Shown here: positions 39,352 through 50,977 of the stretch, piece after piece
Layout of the letters: every line of letters begins with the position of its first letter
Position numbering within the stretch: the first letter of the stretch is position 1
Origin: Diogma glabrata
Taxonomy: Eukaryota > Arthropoda > Insecta > Diptera > Cylindrotomidae
Direction: 5' to 3'
Length of the DNA stretch: 64,000 bases
Assembly (NCBI GenBank): GCA_963693315.1
Contig: OY856186.1
Span: 232,150,392 to 232,214,391 of the forward strand
Position numbers and translations under genes: made by a program
Notes under the pieces: generated by a model
Databases searched by the model: none
What the model was told of the DNA's origin: nothing
What the model saw: the letters and a program-made list of their open reading frames with translations, nothing else

Positions 39352-41131
39352 ATGGCAAACTCCAACTCTTAAGTTGCCGCTTCCGGATTAGTTAGTTTAC
39401 GCTTTTGTTCAAAATTTTATAAAATGAAATATTCAAGGAAAACTTTCTCTAGAAATAAACATTTTGCATATCATATCCATCAATACACGAAAATTCTCAT
39501 TGATTTTAATTGTACACAATACAAAAATCTTAAAATAGCATATAAACGAAATGTATTGAATTCCAATTATTATTATATATCGGTATATTTTCTTATTTAT
39601 TTTTCAAATTTATTTATTTTAATTGAATCTTAGTAAAGAAATTATGTTCCATAGCTATCATGCCCTGCCAAGATACGGAAATGATAAATGTGAAAATTCG
39701 AAAAATCTAAATAAATAATGTTATTGTGTTGAAGGAAGACATTCAAAAATAAAAACTAAAGAAATAATAAGTGGTAGGAAACTGATGAGAACTGCTGTAT
39801 GTAGTTTTAATAATTATTGTTCACACAAAGTTTCCTGTTCAATATAACGAATTTATTTATAACAAATTTTACACTTTAATATTACTTTTATAATATTTAT
39901 CTTAGAGATATAAATGGAATGGAAGGATTCAATCTTGTTCCGAATAGCACATAAATGATTTTTTAGTTTGTTAAAAGATCAAAACGCGAAGAGAATATGA
40001 AGTTTCTAGCAAAAACATTTTTTTACCGCCAAAAATGGTAGATAAGATCCATTGCACCAAAATATATATTCGGTTGGATCGACACGGTTGATGTCACGAC
40101 TATAAGTGATTGTGTGATCGTTTATGTTTGTAGAGATTAATTATTATTTAAATTTAAATACATTAGCCTCTACAAAACTTAAATTTTTAATATTAAACTT
40201 AAAACTAAGAAAATATAACGAAAAGTTATGAATAAGAATTATGAGAAATCAAAATTTTCTTTTATAAAACATGAATACGTTGTAATACTGTAATCAAATA
40301 AATTTGTTCCTCTCATATGAAATTGATATAAATAATAAAATAACTTTTTACATAAAATCGATTTAGGAAAATAATAACAGTCACAATCACAAAGAAAAGC
40401 GGTTTTCCTCGAATTCTTTTACAATCATACCTCTATATTTTTTTTTTCATTTTGTAAATTTATTTCAAATTATAGGATAACAGTTTTGATAGAATTTTAC
40501 CAGTTTAATGCGATTTCTAGTTGATTGAAGAAAATGACAGACAACAAAAATATTAAAAGATTTGTGGCTTGATATATTATTTGTTGATATTATGATTTAT
40601 ATAAATACCTACCGGGGTAGATATTGTTCATATCAGTCGCTAAAAATATCCGTTCACGCGAAGGTTAAAAATGGATTAAATATTTAGAATTTACTAATAT
40701 TTAGAATTAACTTAAATTTATAATTGTTTGTTTAAATATATAATATAAGGAAATCTTAAAATACCAAGAAAATAACTAATAAAATAGTGGAATGGGGGTG
40801 TGACCATAGGGGTCACGCCAAGAACTTCCCGTAAGATTAGAAACTAACCAGTTACTGGATAAGGTATACTAAAATACCAAACAAAAAAAAATTATACAAT
40901 ATAATTGAACTGCAATATATACAAATAAAAAACGAAAAATTACAAAATAAATATTAAAACAAATTTGAAAAAAACATCAACAAAAAGTGAATATTAGCTC
41001 AATGAGGGTTTTTAAAGCTTAAATACGCAAAATTAAGATTTATTTATTATACGAAACATCAATTGTAAAGATTTTTTAAATAGAATTTGAATGTGTACGT
41101 GCAGTGTATAATCATATTTAAATTTAATAAC
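39352..41131. other. AT-rich spacer, no gene supported
   Basis: No open frame of interest. A GC-richer hairpin, GGTGTGACC to GGTCACGCC separated by a few bases, lies at about 40796-40819. Confidence 0.45.
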
Positions 41132-41156
41132 ATACTAACACTCAAACTGCAAACTA

Positions 41157-41599
41157 TGGCGATGTATAGCCGAGTGTGTTAACGCACTAGTCTTACATTG
41201 TTAGGGTCGACGGTTCGAATCCAGTCAAATCCAATATGGATTTTTCTGGATTAGAATTACAGAGCCGATTTAGATGTTAAGTATTGGTGTTGGGTAGCTC
41301 ATAAGTTAGTTTAAGGGTGATATTTGCAGGCGAGAAATTTTAGATACGGGATTGCTGATTGGCGATTGCAGATTATATGTATAAGTGATTGTCCTTGTGA
41401 TTGTCTCGTAAAAGTAGTAGCTTGATACGATTTGTCAGGTGTCTGTAACCGGTTCGTTCACTCCTAACTTATAATTACCTACCTATCCTTACCTATTGTT
41501 ATATGTAAAAACGGCTGTAGGAAGTGGCCCGGCCGTAATCCGGGAGTCTCGCCTAGTGCTTGGTCCTACAGTCCAATCAATCAATCAATCAATCAATCA
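41157..41599 (+). mobile_element. tRNA-derived SINE with 25-bp target duplication
   Basis: The target site (25 bases, beginning ATACTAACACTC) occurs identically at 41132-41156 and 41600-41624. The head has an A-box-like TAGCCGAGTGTGTTAACGC and a canonical B box, GGTTCGAATCC (41212-41222), so internal RNA polymerase III transcription is plausible. The body is unique, with a GC-rich 3' part (GGCCCGGCCGTAATCCGGG). The tail is an AATC tandem repeat (41574-41599), not poly-A. Length and boundaries are defined by the duplication. I cannot name the parental tRNA with confidence. Confidence 0.92.
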
Positions 41600-41624
41600 A
41601 TACTAACACTCAAACTGCAAACTA

Positions 41625-41879
41625 AAATAAGTTGTCTAGACTGATTCAGAAGGTATTGAAAGGTCAAGATCAAAAGATATCAAAAATGATCTCCAACACA
41701 ACAACCTAACCTTATGGTAAGATAAAAGGTCAGCATTTGTTTGATGAACGGTGACCACTATATACAATACACCTCAAAAGCAAATTTATTCTATCTCATG
41801 TTAACTAAATCGTTTTACCAAAGATTCGGCAAAAACACTTAAAAACTGTGGCTGTTGCTGTGATATATTTAAAAGAATA
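41625..41879. other. Spacer beside the SINE, nothing recognised
   Basis: AT-rich sequence after the second target-site copy. No gene or repeat relationship is visible. Confidence 0.4.
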
Positions 41880-43240
41880 AGATAAAAAATTTTAATCGAA
41901 AGTAACAAGTTGCAAAACTACTATAAACATTACAAAAACCTTATGCTCTAAGCTTCAATAAAATTAAATGTCAGGACTGAGTGTGATTGAAGTCTAAAAA
42001 AAACAATTGTTCAACGAACCACAGACATCCTCCCCGACTCCTTTGCCACATTTTGAAAATAGCTCATTCAAAATAGCATATTTTCCATAATATTTCTCAT
42101 TTTAATTCAAAAGTTTCATCAAGTTCTTATGCGTTTGCGTAATGAAAATAACGCCTATTTTTCAAATTTTCTTAAAAAAACTCAACAAGTAAGATCGCAA
42201 TTGTTTATACAAATTTCATTATAAATGTCTGACATGATGACAAACAAAATGGGAGGTAAATAACCTTGATAGCAATATTTATTCTCGTAATATTTGTAAG
42301 AGATGATTTTCGGTTTTTTGGAAACCACTTAAAAATAAATGAACTGATTTCATTACAAAAGGACTGGACTGTTAGTTACGCCAGGATATATCGATTGTGA
42401 CCATTAAAGTTGCAATCGGATCATCCGTTGTTGAGAAAGCGTTGGACAAATTTTTGTCCACATACGTCGATACACACGCACATACCCACACACACATACA
42501 TACTGGCAGGTAAAAATAGCCTAAACTTCAGTAGGTCTTGAAACGCAAAGATATTATAAAAATTTCGATTTCAAAAATCGACAATAACTTCTTATATCGG
42601 GAAGTTAATAAACAGTTGACCAAGCAATCTACTCTCGAATCTCTGACTTTTTTGTCAAATTTAGAAAAAACTCAGGTTTTTGAAATTCAAGTAAGCCCGG
42701 ATGCGTTTGCAGCTCATTTAAATACCAAACTTTCATCCAGATATCATGCGTTTGCATAAAGAAAATAACACGTAGTTTTTTCACATTTTGTTAAAAATCT
42801 CAAAAATTAAGATAGCACTTGTTTATACAAATCTCAGTATAAATGTCTGACATGATGACAAACAATATGGAAGCCTCATAACCTTGATAGCATTATTTAA
42901 TCTCATGATATATGCAAGAGATGATCTTCAGTTTTTTGGAAACCATTAAAAAACAAATGATTTAATTTCGCTAGAAAAAGACTGGGCTCTAAGTTACGCC
43001 AAGATACATTGATTACGACCATTTTAGTTAAAATCGACCCATCCGTTGTTGAGAAAGCGTTGGGCAAAAATTCTCCACACAGCGATATACACACATACAC
43101 ACACGCACACACATATACAGACTGCCAGCTACAAATAGTCTAAATAGCTCCAGTAGGTCATGAAACATAAAGATACCATAAAAATCCCGATTTCGAAAAT
43201 CGACCAAAAAACAATAACTTCCCATATTGGACTAATAACT
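41880..43240 (+). repeat. ~616-bp satellite, two units plus a diverged start
   Basis: TGTCTGACATGATGACAAAC recurs at about 42227 and 42843 (616 bases apart), with ATCCGTTGTTGAGAAAGCGT and CACACA-rich stretches in both. The upstream part (41880-42200) has the same order of words as the end of the 627-bp satellite (AAACCTTATGCTCTAAGCTT, TTCATCAAGTTCTTATGC). Frames here are repeat translations. Confidence 0.75.
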
Positions 43241-44654
43241 TCCCATATTGGATATTTTTATTTTTGTTTTGATTTTGATTTTGTTGATTTTGATCGGGCG
43301 ATATATCGTTTAAAAATAACAACTAAAAATTGGTTGTATTTTGCAAAAACCTATTATTTATTAAATTTTGTGGTTTATTGATTTTGTTGTATATCACAAA
43401 AAAAAAATTTGTTTGTTTTAATAAATCCAAAGAAGTTGCTAGTAAAAAAATAATAATTAGAAAAAACACAACTAAAAATTGATTTTATTTAGCAAAAACC
43501 CGAAGGAGCTAGTCAAGAATTCTGGAAGGTCATCATATATCAATTTGAACTCAGATAATGTTAAATTAATTTTTTATGTTAATCTAGAGCAATATTTGTT
43601 CCGCTTTTAGTAAATGTTACCTTCTGTAACATTTAACGTCAAAATGTTTGCCTAAGTCATAATTGTGTAAAGAGAGAATGATCTCGCCGTCAGAGGCTAG
43701 GAAGGAATTTTCAGCCCTGCCATGTCTATAAGTATATAATTACTGCTCTTCTAGGACCTCTGGTTGCCGGACACACCTACGACCATCTTTTCCCTGAAGC
43801 TCCAGCCTCGCGATGAGCAGGCCGGATTTCCAACCAGAAGGGCAAAAATAAAGACTCTTCATTCCCAGGACATCCAGTTTCCTCTCTCGAGGATGGCTTC
43901 AGAATATCATTTCAAATTATAAATTAAAAACCATTAAATAATTTAAAACGAAAAAAAAAGGTATAATGTATTCCTTTTAGTTGTGCTAATTTTTATAAAA
44001 TTAATGAAAATAATTACGAGAGTAATATAAATTTATTGTGTTATTTCCAGTGATTTTATAATAGTGAATATTTTATAATGGACAAGCAATATTTTCTAAC
44101 GTCACAAACAAATATTTAAGTTATGCAAATATTTTCAAAGTATGTTATGAAAACTTGCTGACAAACTCTTTTCGCCATATTGACAAATTAATTTTTAATT
44201 CATAAAACAGCAAAAATTATATGTTTGCTTATAATAAAATACAAAACGTATCCAAAACGTCAATCTTTGTTTATTTTTTTATACAGTCGCAAGGAGGCAG
44301 AACTATTACTTTTTGTGTTAGGCTTTTTTCTTATAGATTTAAGAGAGACTCGCAATAATTGTATAATTTTGAATCAAATAAAATATTTACGCACGTCTAT
44401 GGGAAGACATAACTGTTTCTCTCTGAGACAAATTAAGAAAAACAAAAAACGAGGACATAAGAGGAGTCACGATAAATATTAGTTGTGGTGATCGGTTGTA
44501 AAAAAATACAGTATCTGATTTCTAGGAAGGACCACAAAAATATTCAATTTCTTTTCTAAAAAAATTACAGTGAAGGTCATACAAACATTATGTGTTAGTT
44601 TGATCAATCGGAATACTGTTTAACCATTTTAACTTTAGACAGAAAGAATGAATA
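43241..44654. other. Mostly AT-rich spacer, no gene supported
   Basis: An 85-codon frame at 44225-44482 has no domain I recognise. The GC-richer part at 43612-43900 is listed separately. Confidence 0.4.
43612..43900 (+). promoter_or_regulatory. Promoter-like or solo-LTR-like GC-richer segment
   Basis: A 9-bp perfect stem, AAATGTTAC and GTAACATTT (43612-43634), is followed by a TATA-like TATAAGTATATAAT (43727-43740). About 110 bases of GC-richer sequence then lead to an AATAAA at 43847-43852. This order resembles an LTR (TATA box, then polyadenylation signal), but I could not define TG...CA ends or a target duplication. Confidence 0.3.
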
Positions 44655-44765
44655 ATTTTAAACGATGTATCATGAACATAAAGACTGGGCTCTAAGTTAC
44701 GCCAAGATACATCGATTACGATCATTTTAGTTAAAATCGACCCATCCGTTGTTGAGAAACCGAGT
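44655..44765 (+). repeat. Partial unit of the ~616-bp satellite
   Basis: GACTGGGCTCTAAGTTACGC through CGACCCATCCGTTGTTGAGA matches 42978-43056 almost exactly, isolated from the main array by about 1.4 kb. Confidence 0.8.
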
Positions 44766-45009
44766 AAATATAGAAGCAAAATAATTTTTAAATTGTGAAT
44801 AACGTTTTAATTAGGAAAGTATTTTGTGTATTGTTTTGGACAGTGGCGTAGCGACATAGGGGTTTGTTGGGGTTCAAACCCCCCCCCATTGAAATTTTAA
44901 AGTTTCTGTAATCTAGAAGAATTGCTCTAATATTCTAATATTAAGATTTTTTCCCTGGTATCTTACGAATGAATTGAACAGTTGCTTTCTTTTCGTTCCT
45001 CAGAACCCC

Positions 45010-46242
45010 CCCCTTCTCTCTTCCTGTCAGGCCTGACGCCAAGGGAGAGTTTTGGGGGTTGTGACACCCCTGAAGAATTTTCCCATTCGGCAAATTCGGC
45101 ATTTTTACGAAAAGAATTTTCCAATTCGGCAGTTTTACGATTTTATTAAAGTTAAGTTAAGTCTTTTAAAGTTATTTAAGCAAACATTTAAATTTTCGCA
45201 GCGATTCCCACTTTTTGTGCAGTATCACTTATTTATTTTCTTTGTCATTCGGCAAATTACGATTTTAAAATCTTTACGGAAACTCGACTTAAAATAGCCG
45301 AAGCAGAAACATCTGGATGAATGACTAATACATTTTTAAATAAAATCAATAATTTATATAAATAAATTATTGTAATTATAATCAACGGAACAAACTTTTT
45401 TTGGTATATATTTATTATAACATGTTTCGAATGTAAACATTCATAGTAATCTGACTATGAAATATACTAATCATTAATAAAAACATATCTTTCATTCTTA
45501 AAATTTTTGTTTGAAAAATGGCATACTAAATTTATGAATTAAATTGCTCAATATCATTTTTATATACATTCAAAATTTTACTTGTTTTTTAGAAAACATA
45601 AAATGTTATTATATGTATATAGTTAATAAATCCATTTATAATCTATCAGTGATAAAACAACTTAACTTTAAATAAATATATTAATTTTTATCAATAAATG
45701 GTGGTTTATAATAATTGTTTAAAAATTACAATTAAATTTATTTCGAGTTTATGTATCTAAACATGAAAAGTTTTATTTTCATCGTCGACTGTAAAGATAT
45801 TGCAGAATGTAACATTTCATCAAATCTGTTAAAATATTAAATAGTGTGATTAAATTATTAAACTATGATCATGGATTGTGTTTTTAATTATCTTTATTAT
45901 GTGCATTTTTAAATCAAAATATATATGTATGCATACATTAGATTTGATTGTGATCCTGCATTTAATTAATTAAATTGAAGAATATGCATCAATGTGGATC
46001 TTTGAATTACGTTTTTAGTAATATTGTTAACGATCCATCATCAATGAAACTGATTATACATAATTCAACATTTATATTATATAGCGCGAATGATGACAAG
46101 ATTTTTTAATAAATAAAAGCTTTATTTTAAAAATATATAATACATTTTATTTATAACAAGAAATATTCGAATTTCCCTTTTCCCTCCTCTTTCATCGCTT
46201 AATGGTTTGGTAAGCTTAAAAAGCAAAAAAACCACCAAAGTG
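45010..46242. other. Unique AT-rich interior of the hAT composite
   Basis: No gene is supported. A TTCGGCA word repeats several times at 45090-45260 (CATTCGGCAAATTCGGCA). The rest is AT-rich. Confidence 0.4.
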
Positions 46243-46690
46243 GTTTCGATCTGCCACGTCATACCTGGACTACACTAAATCGAATAAGAACGTATCATGG
46301 ACGTTGTGCTGATTCTTTCTACATGTGGGGCATTTCAGAGTGCCCTGAGTGTGACTGGGGCGCTTCACAACAAACCATAAAACACATTGCAACTGTGTGT
46401 CCAATTCAACGGTACAATGGCGACATCTCAGACATCCATTTGCAAACTCCCGATGTAGTAGCATGGATAGACTCGCTCGATGTAAACATCTAATGTTCAA
46501 ATTTACTGCCCAATGTTGAAATATTTTACTTTTTACTTTTTTACTAAAAGACGCGCAATCAAATCGATTGTAAGTTCATTTAATGTGTATCCATGTTTTG
46601 TTTTAGGTAGATTTCATAGAAGAGTCTACTTTTTTTAAGTTTAATTTTTAATGTGTCACAAAAAAAACTATACGCTAAATAAAAAAAAAT
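46243..46690 (+). pseudogene. Family A non-LTR 3' fragment
   Basis: Starts abruptly within the C-terminal codons (GGTTTCGATCTGCCACGTC), continues through the stop at about 46493 and ends after the same 3' UTR as the copy at 1-1740. The left junction is a 7-bp hairpin, AAACCAC-CAAA-GTGGTTT. Only the last 80 or so codons remain. Confidence 0.85.
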
Positions 46691-47130
46691 AGTGATACAA
46701 TAATTTGGAAAAAATAACAAATATTATGTCAAATGTAACTTGTTCCACATATTTTCATTTCAAAATTTATGCAAATTTATAATTTTAATATAGAATAAAC
46801 ATTTTTTTTATATATTTTGCTTGCAGCGAATAAAAAATAGTATATGATGCACGGACGTAAGCTATTTTGAACTTAATGTGGATGCAAATCTCAGCTGTCG
46901 AGTTGCAAACTCCACATACGTCCAAAATCTTTAGCTTTACGTCTTTTATTTATGCCCACTGGTCTACTATTTTGTCTACTATTCTTTCTTTATGAGTACA
47001 TCTGTAGCCCTATTCCTGTACATCGTGAAATAGGAATTGATAAATAAATTACAGCAATATTTTCATAACTAGTATTCCGTGCCGTGGGAAATAACAATTT
47101 CGTATTAGAAAATTTCCTTTATTTCATTTA
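46691..47130 (+). repeat. S repeat module, first copy
   Basis: Matches 48297-48720 (TAGTGATACAATAATTTGG through TTTCATAACTAGTATTCCGT). A partly paired stem-loop lies at about 46852-46944: GACGTAAGCTATTTTGAAC on one side, TCCAAAATCTTTAGCTTTAC on the other. A third, inverted copy is at 30115-30345. Confidence 0.8.
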
Positions 47131-47297
47131 TTGCACTTTTTTCTCAATTTCCAATTCCCAAGGAAATGTAGGAATAGACGTACTGGTATTCTTTTTATTT
47201 TAAATTACTTATTTTTTAGTATTAGCTCCGAAAAATGATTACTTTTAGAACTGTTTAGAGTCCGCAAAATTGTATTTTAGCGGCCTAGTAGTTAAAA

Positions 47298-47462
47298 CAG
47301 TGGCGTAGCGACATACGGGTTTATTCGGGTTTAAGCCCCCTCCATTGAAATTTTAAAGTTTCTGTCTTCTAGAAGAATTGCTCTAATATTCTAATATTAA
47401 GATTTTTTCCCTGACATCTTACGAATGAATTGAACAGTTGCTTTCTTTTCGTTCCACAGAAC
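47298..47462 (+). repeat. Internal copy of the hAT left terminus
   Basis: Starts CAGTGGCGTAGCGACATA and matches 44841-45007 almost throughout (TTGCTCTAATATTCTAATAT in both). Its preceding 8-mer (AGTTAAAA) has no partner, so it looks like a duplicated piece and not a separate insertion. Confidence 0.85.
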
Positions 47463-47482
47463 CCCACTCTCCACTATGTTGT

Positions 47483-48296
47483 CATAGTGATAGCACACAT
47501 ACTCACTAGCACATATACTCAAAAAGCTGACTGCCAGCTGCATGCCACGATGCGTACTATAAGCGGTGTTATCAGAACCACCCCTTAACCTGGGCTCTGT
47601 GTTAGGCAATATCGCTCCACCTGCACTCAGACGCTCGCATGCTCTCATGCGTGAACATAAAAAAGTAACCAACAACATCACGTTACCCTTGCACGAGGAT
47701 AACGGTGACCACACTCGTTGTCGATTGAAGTGAAGAAAGCCTCCACATAAAACTGCCAGCAACCTGCTGGCAACTAATTTTAATATCTTGGAGGTGTCCC
47801 TCCTGGCATCATCAATACAACTGGCCTTTCTATTACTAACCCGACTTCTACCCAACCTGGTTTCGATCTGCCACGTCATGGACTACACTAAACCGAATAA
47901 GAACGAATCATGGACGTTGTGCTGATTCTTTCTACATTTGGGGCATTTCAGAGTCCCCTGAGTGTAACTGCAGCGCTCCACAATAAACCATAAAACACAT
48001 TGCAACTGCGTGTCCAATTCGACGGTACAATGGCGACATCTCAGACATCCATTTGGCAACTCCCGATGTAGTAGCATGGATAGACTCGCTCGATGTAAAC
48101 ATCTAATATTCAAATGTACTGCCCAATGTTCAAATATTTTACTTTCTACTTTTTTACTAAAAGACGCGCAATCAAATTGAATGTAAGTTCATTTAATGTG
48201 TATCTATGCTTTGTTTTAGGTAGATTTCATAGAAGAGTCTACCTATTTTAAGTTTAATTTTTAATGTGTCACAAAAAACCATACGCTAAATAAAAA
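47483..48296 (+). pseudogene. Family A non-LTR 3' fragment, longer copy
   Basis: Matches the copy at 1-1740 from about position 940 to its 3' end: the CACACATACTCAAAAAG region, the segment encoding GDHTRCRLK, the zinc-knuckle-like tail (stop near 48106) and the 3' UTR. Frameshifts and small deletions break the frame, for example the loss of ACCT before GGACTACAC at about 47880. The long minus-strand frame here is antisense and not a gene. Confidence 0.85.
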
Positions 48297-48720
48297 AAAA
48301 ATAGTGATACAATAATTTGGAAAAAATAACAAATATTATGTCAAAGGTAACTTGTTCCACATATTTTATTTCAAAATTTATGCAAATTTGTAATTTCAAT
48401 TTAGAATAAACATTTTTTTTAAAATATTTTACTTGCGGCGAATAAAAAATAGTATATGATGCACGGACATAAGCTATTTTGGACTTAATGTGGATGCAAC
48501 TCCACATACGACCAAAATCTTTAGCTTTACGTCCTAGCATCATAATGTACTATTCTGGCGTCTTTTATTTATGCCCACTGGTATACTATTTTGTCTACTA
48601 TTCTTTCTTTATGAGTACATCTGTAGCCCTATTCCTGTACATCGTAAAATAGGATTTGAAAAATAAATTACAGCAATTTTTTCATAACTAGTATTCCGTG
48701 CCGGAAATAACAAATAACAA
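48297..48720 (+). repeat. S repeat module, second copy
   Basis: Directly follows the second family A fragment, as the first copy follows the first fragment. The stem-loop is shortened here (GGATGCAACTCCACATACG). Confidence 0.8.
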
Positions 48721-49099
48721 TTTCGTAGATCGGACAATAGATAAGATCGGACAAAACAAAGTGTCCTGGAAGTTGTTCTAAATACAAAACAAAATTAATT
48801 GTGTTAGAATAGTTAAAATGATATCTAACGCCTTGATATTTTAAGGAATTTGATTAATCAGGAAAATCATTTTTCATCCCTTCCTAGACACAGGTTTGAG
48901 GCGAATCAATAGGTAAAGTGTCATTCAGTTTCAAATAAGTTTAAATTTCAAAATCACTAGCACAAAAATTTCTTTTTAAAAATAACCAAAATTATCGTTT
49001 TTTAAAGTTAATAAAAAATTATTCGAAATTTGCTTTTTTAAAGTTAATTAAAAATTATTCGAAATTTGTTTTATGAAAGTTAATTAAAATTATTCGATA
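48721..49099. other. AT-rich spacer within the hAT composite
   Basis: Contains three tandem repeats of AAAGTTAATTAAAAATTATT near 49000-49095, resumed at 50690-50730 beyond the family B insertion, which suggests that insertion split them. Confidence 0.5.
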
Positions 49100-50640
49100 T
49101 TTTTGTTTTATATTGCACCAACTCTCACCAAAATATTTTATAAATCCGGTATTTATCCATCCTGCTGGAAGTTGGCCAATGTCCAGCCTGTCCCAAAAAA
49201 AGGAACGAAATGTGATATTTCAAATTACAGACCAATAGCCTTACTCCCAGTCCTGTTTAAAATATACGAGCAATATATTAATTCACAAATATCCAAATTT
49301 TTGGAGGACAACCATTTGATATCTGACAGCCAATACGGTTTTAGAAACAAAAGATCAACAACCGATCTATTGAGCTATGTAGCACATCTTTGGAATAGCA
49401 TACTTGAGAAAGGTGGTGAAACGTACGTAATCGCATTAGACATCTCAACAGCATTTGATCGAATCTGGCATGCCAACTTGATCAACAAGCTCGTTGCGTA
49501 CGGTTTTCATCCCGCAGTCGTGAAGTTGATTCAAAATTTTCTGTCTAACCGATACATCTCGGTATCTATAGATGGTTTTATTTCTGAGTTCAAATTAATT
49601 AACGCTGATGTTACCAAGGCTCAGTTTTATCTCCCACTTTATTTTTAATTTATATCAACGAACTGTTGCAAATCACCAATAACCCAATAAATAGTTTTGC
49701 AGATGATAGTACACTGCACAAGTCATTCGTCCCCCTATCTTCAAAGGGTAAAATGCATGAAGAAATAAAGCCCGCCTGGAGAGACGCTGCCATAAATGTA
49801 AACGAGGACCTGAAAAAAGTCGCCGATTGGGGTGACAAAAATTTGGTCAATTTTACTTCCACCAAAACACAGCTATTGATTGTTTCCAGATCAAAGACCG
49901 AGTTTCCCAATGATATTTCAATTAATATGTGTAACGACCAAATAGACGAATGTGAAAACATTCGTTTATTGGGAGTCACAATTTCCAATGACTTACTCTG
50001 GAACGATCATATCATGGCCATGGCAAAGAGCGCGTCAAGAAAACTCGGCCTCCCCCATAGATGTAAAAAATATTTTTCTCCGTATCAATTACTCTAAATT
50101 TATAAGTCCTATATTCATCCCTGCATGGAGTATTTTTGTCAACTTTGGGGCGCTGCATCTGTTACCATCTTGGGCCTTTTGGAGTCTGTTGAAAAGCGTG
50201 CTATACGAATTGTTGGTGATGGAAATTTAACATTAAATCTTGATTCCCTACAACATCGTCGCACTGTGGCTGATCTCGTTGTTTTTTATAAATATCGTCA
50301 CCAGCAGTGTTCGGATGAAATTAGATCTATAATGCCTCAGACATCTTCTTTTCCTTGTTCAACTCTTCAATCTGTTTGTGCAAATAGTCAAACTGTCGGG
50401 ATTACTCACTGCCCCAGTAACAAAATGCAAAGGGATTTCTTTGTGCGTACATCGTACAAATGGAATGCTTTGTTTGAATCAATAGTCTCGAGTGCCTTCA
50501 ATCCACAAAGATTTAAAAAAAGCGTCCACCAACACCTCAAGATGCATGTTGTTGTGGGACCTATATGGTCTTAAAAGGTATCTATGTGTTGTTGTGACAT
50601 ATTTTGTAATTCCTACTACACAACACCTTTTACTAAAAAA
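49100..50640 (+). pseudogene. Family B non-LTR retrotransposon ORF2, 3' half (two disabling mutations)
   Basis: The reverse transcriptase starts mid-domain: YPSCWKLANVQPVPKKGT, NYRPIALLPVLFKIYE, YGFRNKRSTTDLLSYV and ALDISTAFDRIWH. A one-base change near 49612 shifts the frame just at the PQGS motif; in the new frame QGSVLSPTLFLIYINE continues, then FADD at 49696-49707. An in-frame TAA at 50095-50097 replaces a codon before IYKSYIHPCMEYFCQLWGAA. The tail continues through RRTVADLVVFYKYRH and NKMQRDFFVRTSYKWNALF to the stop at 50572-50574. A short 3' UTR ends in an A-rich stretch. It differs in sequence from family A. With only two lesions, it is younger than the other LINE fragments here. Confidence 0.88.
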
Positions 50641-50977
50641 AAAAAATATTGTAAAAATATTTTTGTTTTGAAATAAAAATTATTCGATATTTGTTTTCTT
50701 AAAGTTAATTAAAAATAATTTAAAATAGTTAAAAAAAATCATTAATCTAGTTTTTAAAAAATTATTAATTAAAAAAATTAAAATTAAGGAAACATTAAAA
50801 TGAAGTATCTATTATTGTAATGAATTATTAATAAAACTAATTAATTGGTTTATTGGGTTAAACTATTAAGTCTTATAAAATAATCCTTGACCCCCCCCAA
50901 TGGAAAATTCTGGCTACGCCACTGGTTTTGGATACTGTGTTTGTTGTTAAAGGATGTTCTAGTTTAGAAATATTATT

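Larger units (their letters stand above)
44841..50924 (+). mobile_element. Composite hAT-type element with 8-bp target duplication
   Basis: The left end starts CAGTGGCGTAGC (44841); the right end, read inward from 50924, starts with the same 12 bases. The flanking 8-mer GTTTTGGA is identical at 44833-44840 and 50925-50932. Inverted ends starting CAG plus an 8-bp duplication are the hAT signature. No transposase is recognisable. Inside are C/G runs near both ends, two family A 3' fragments, a duplicated S module, an extra internal copy of the left end (47298) and a family B polymerase. Confidence 0.82.

Noticed and set aside
41157..41235. Functional tRNA gene
   Set aside because: A and B boxes are present, but the segment is the head of a SINE bounded by a target duplication and with an AATC tail.
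46270..46500. 76-residue minus-strand frame repeated at 1326-1556 and 47883-48113
   Set aside because: Antisense of the family A zinc-knuckle tail in all three places.
47397..47879. 160-residue minus-strand open frame
   Set aside because: It is antisense to a LINE 3' fragment plus the hAT terminus; the sense strand carries the recognisable motifs.
47290..50932. hAT element starting at 47298 instead of 44841
   Set aside because: The 8-mer before 47298 (AGTTAAAA) does not match the one after 50924 (GTTTTGGA), while the one before 44841 matches exactly.
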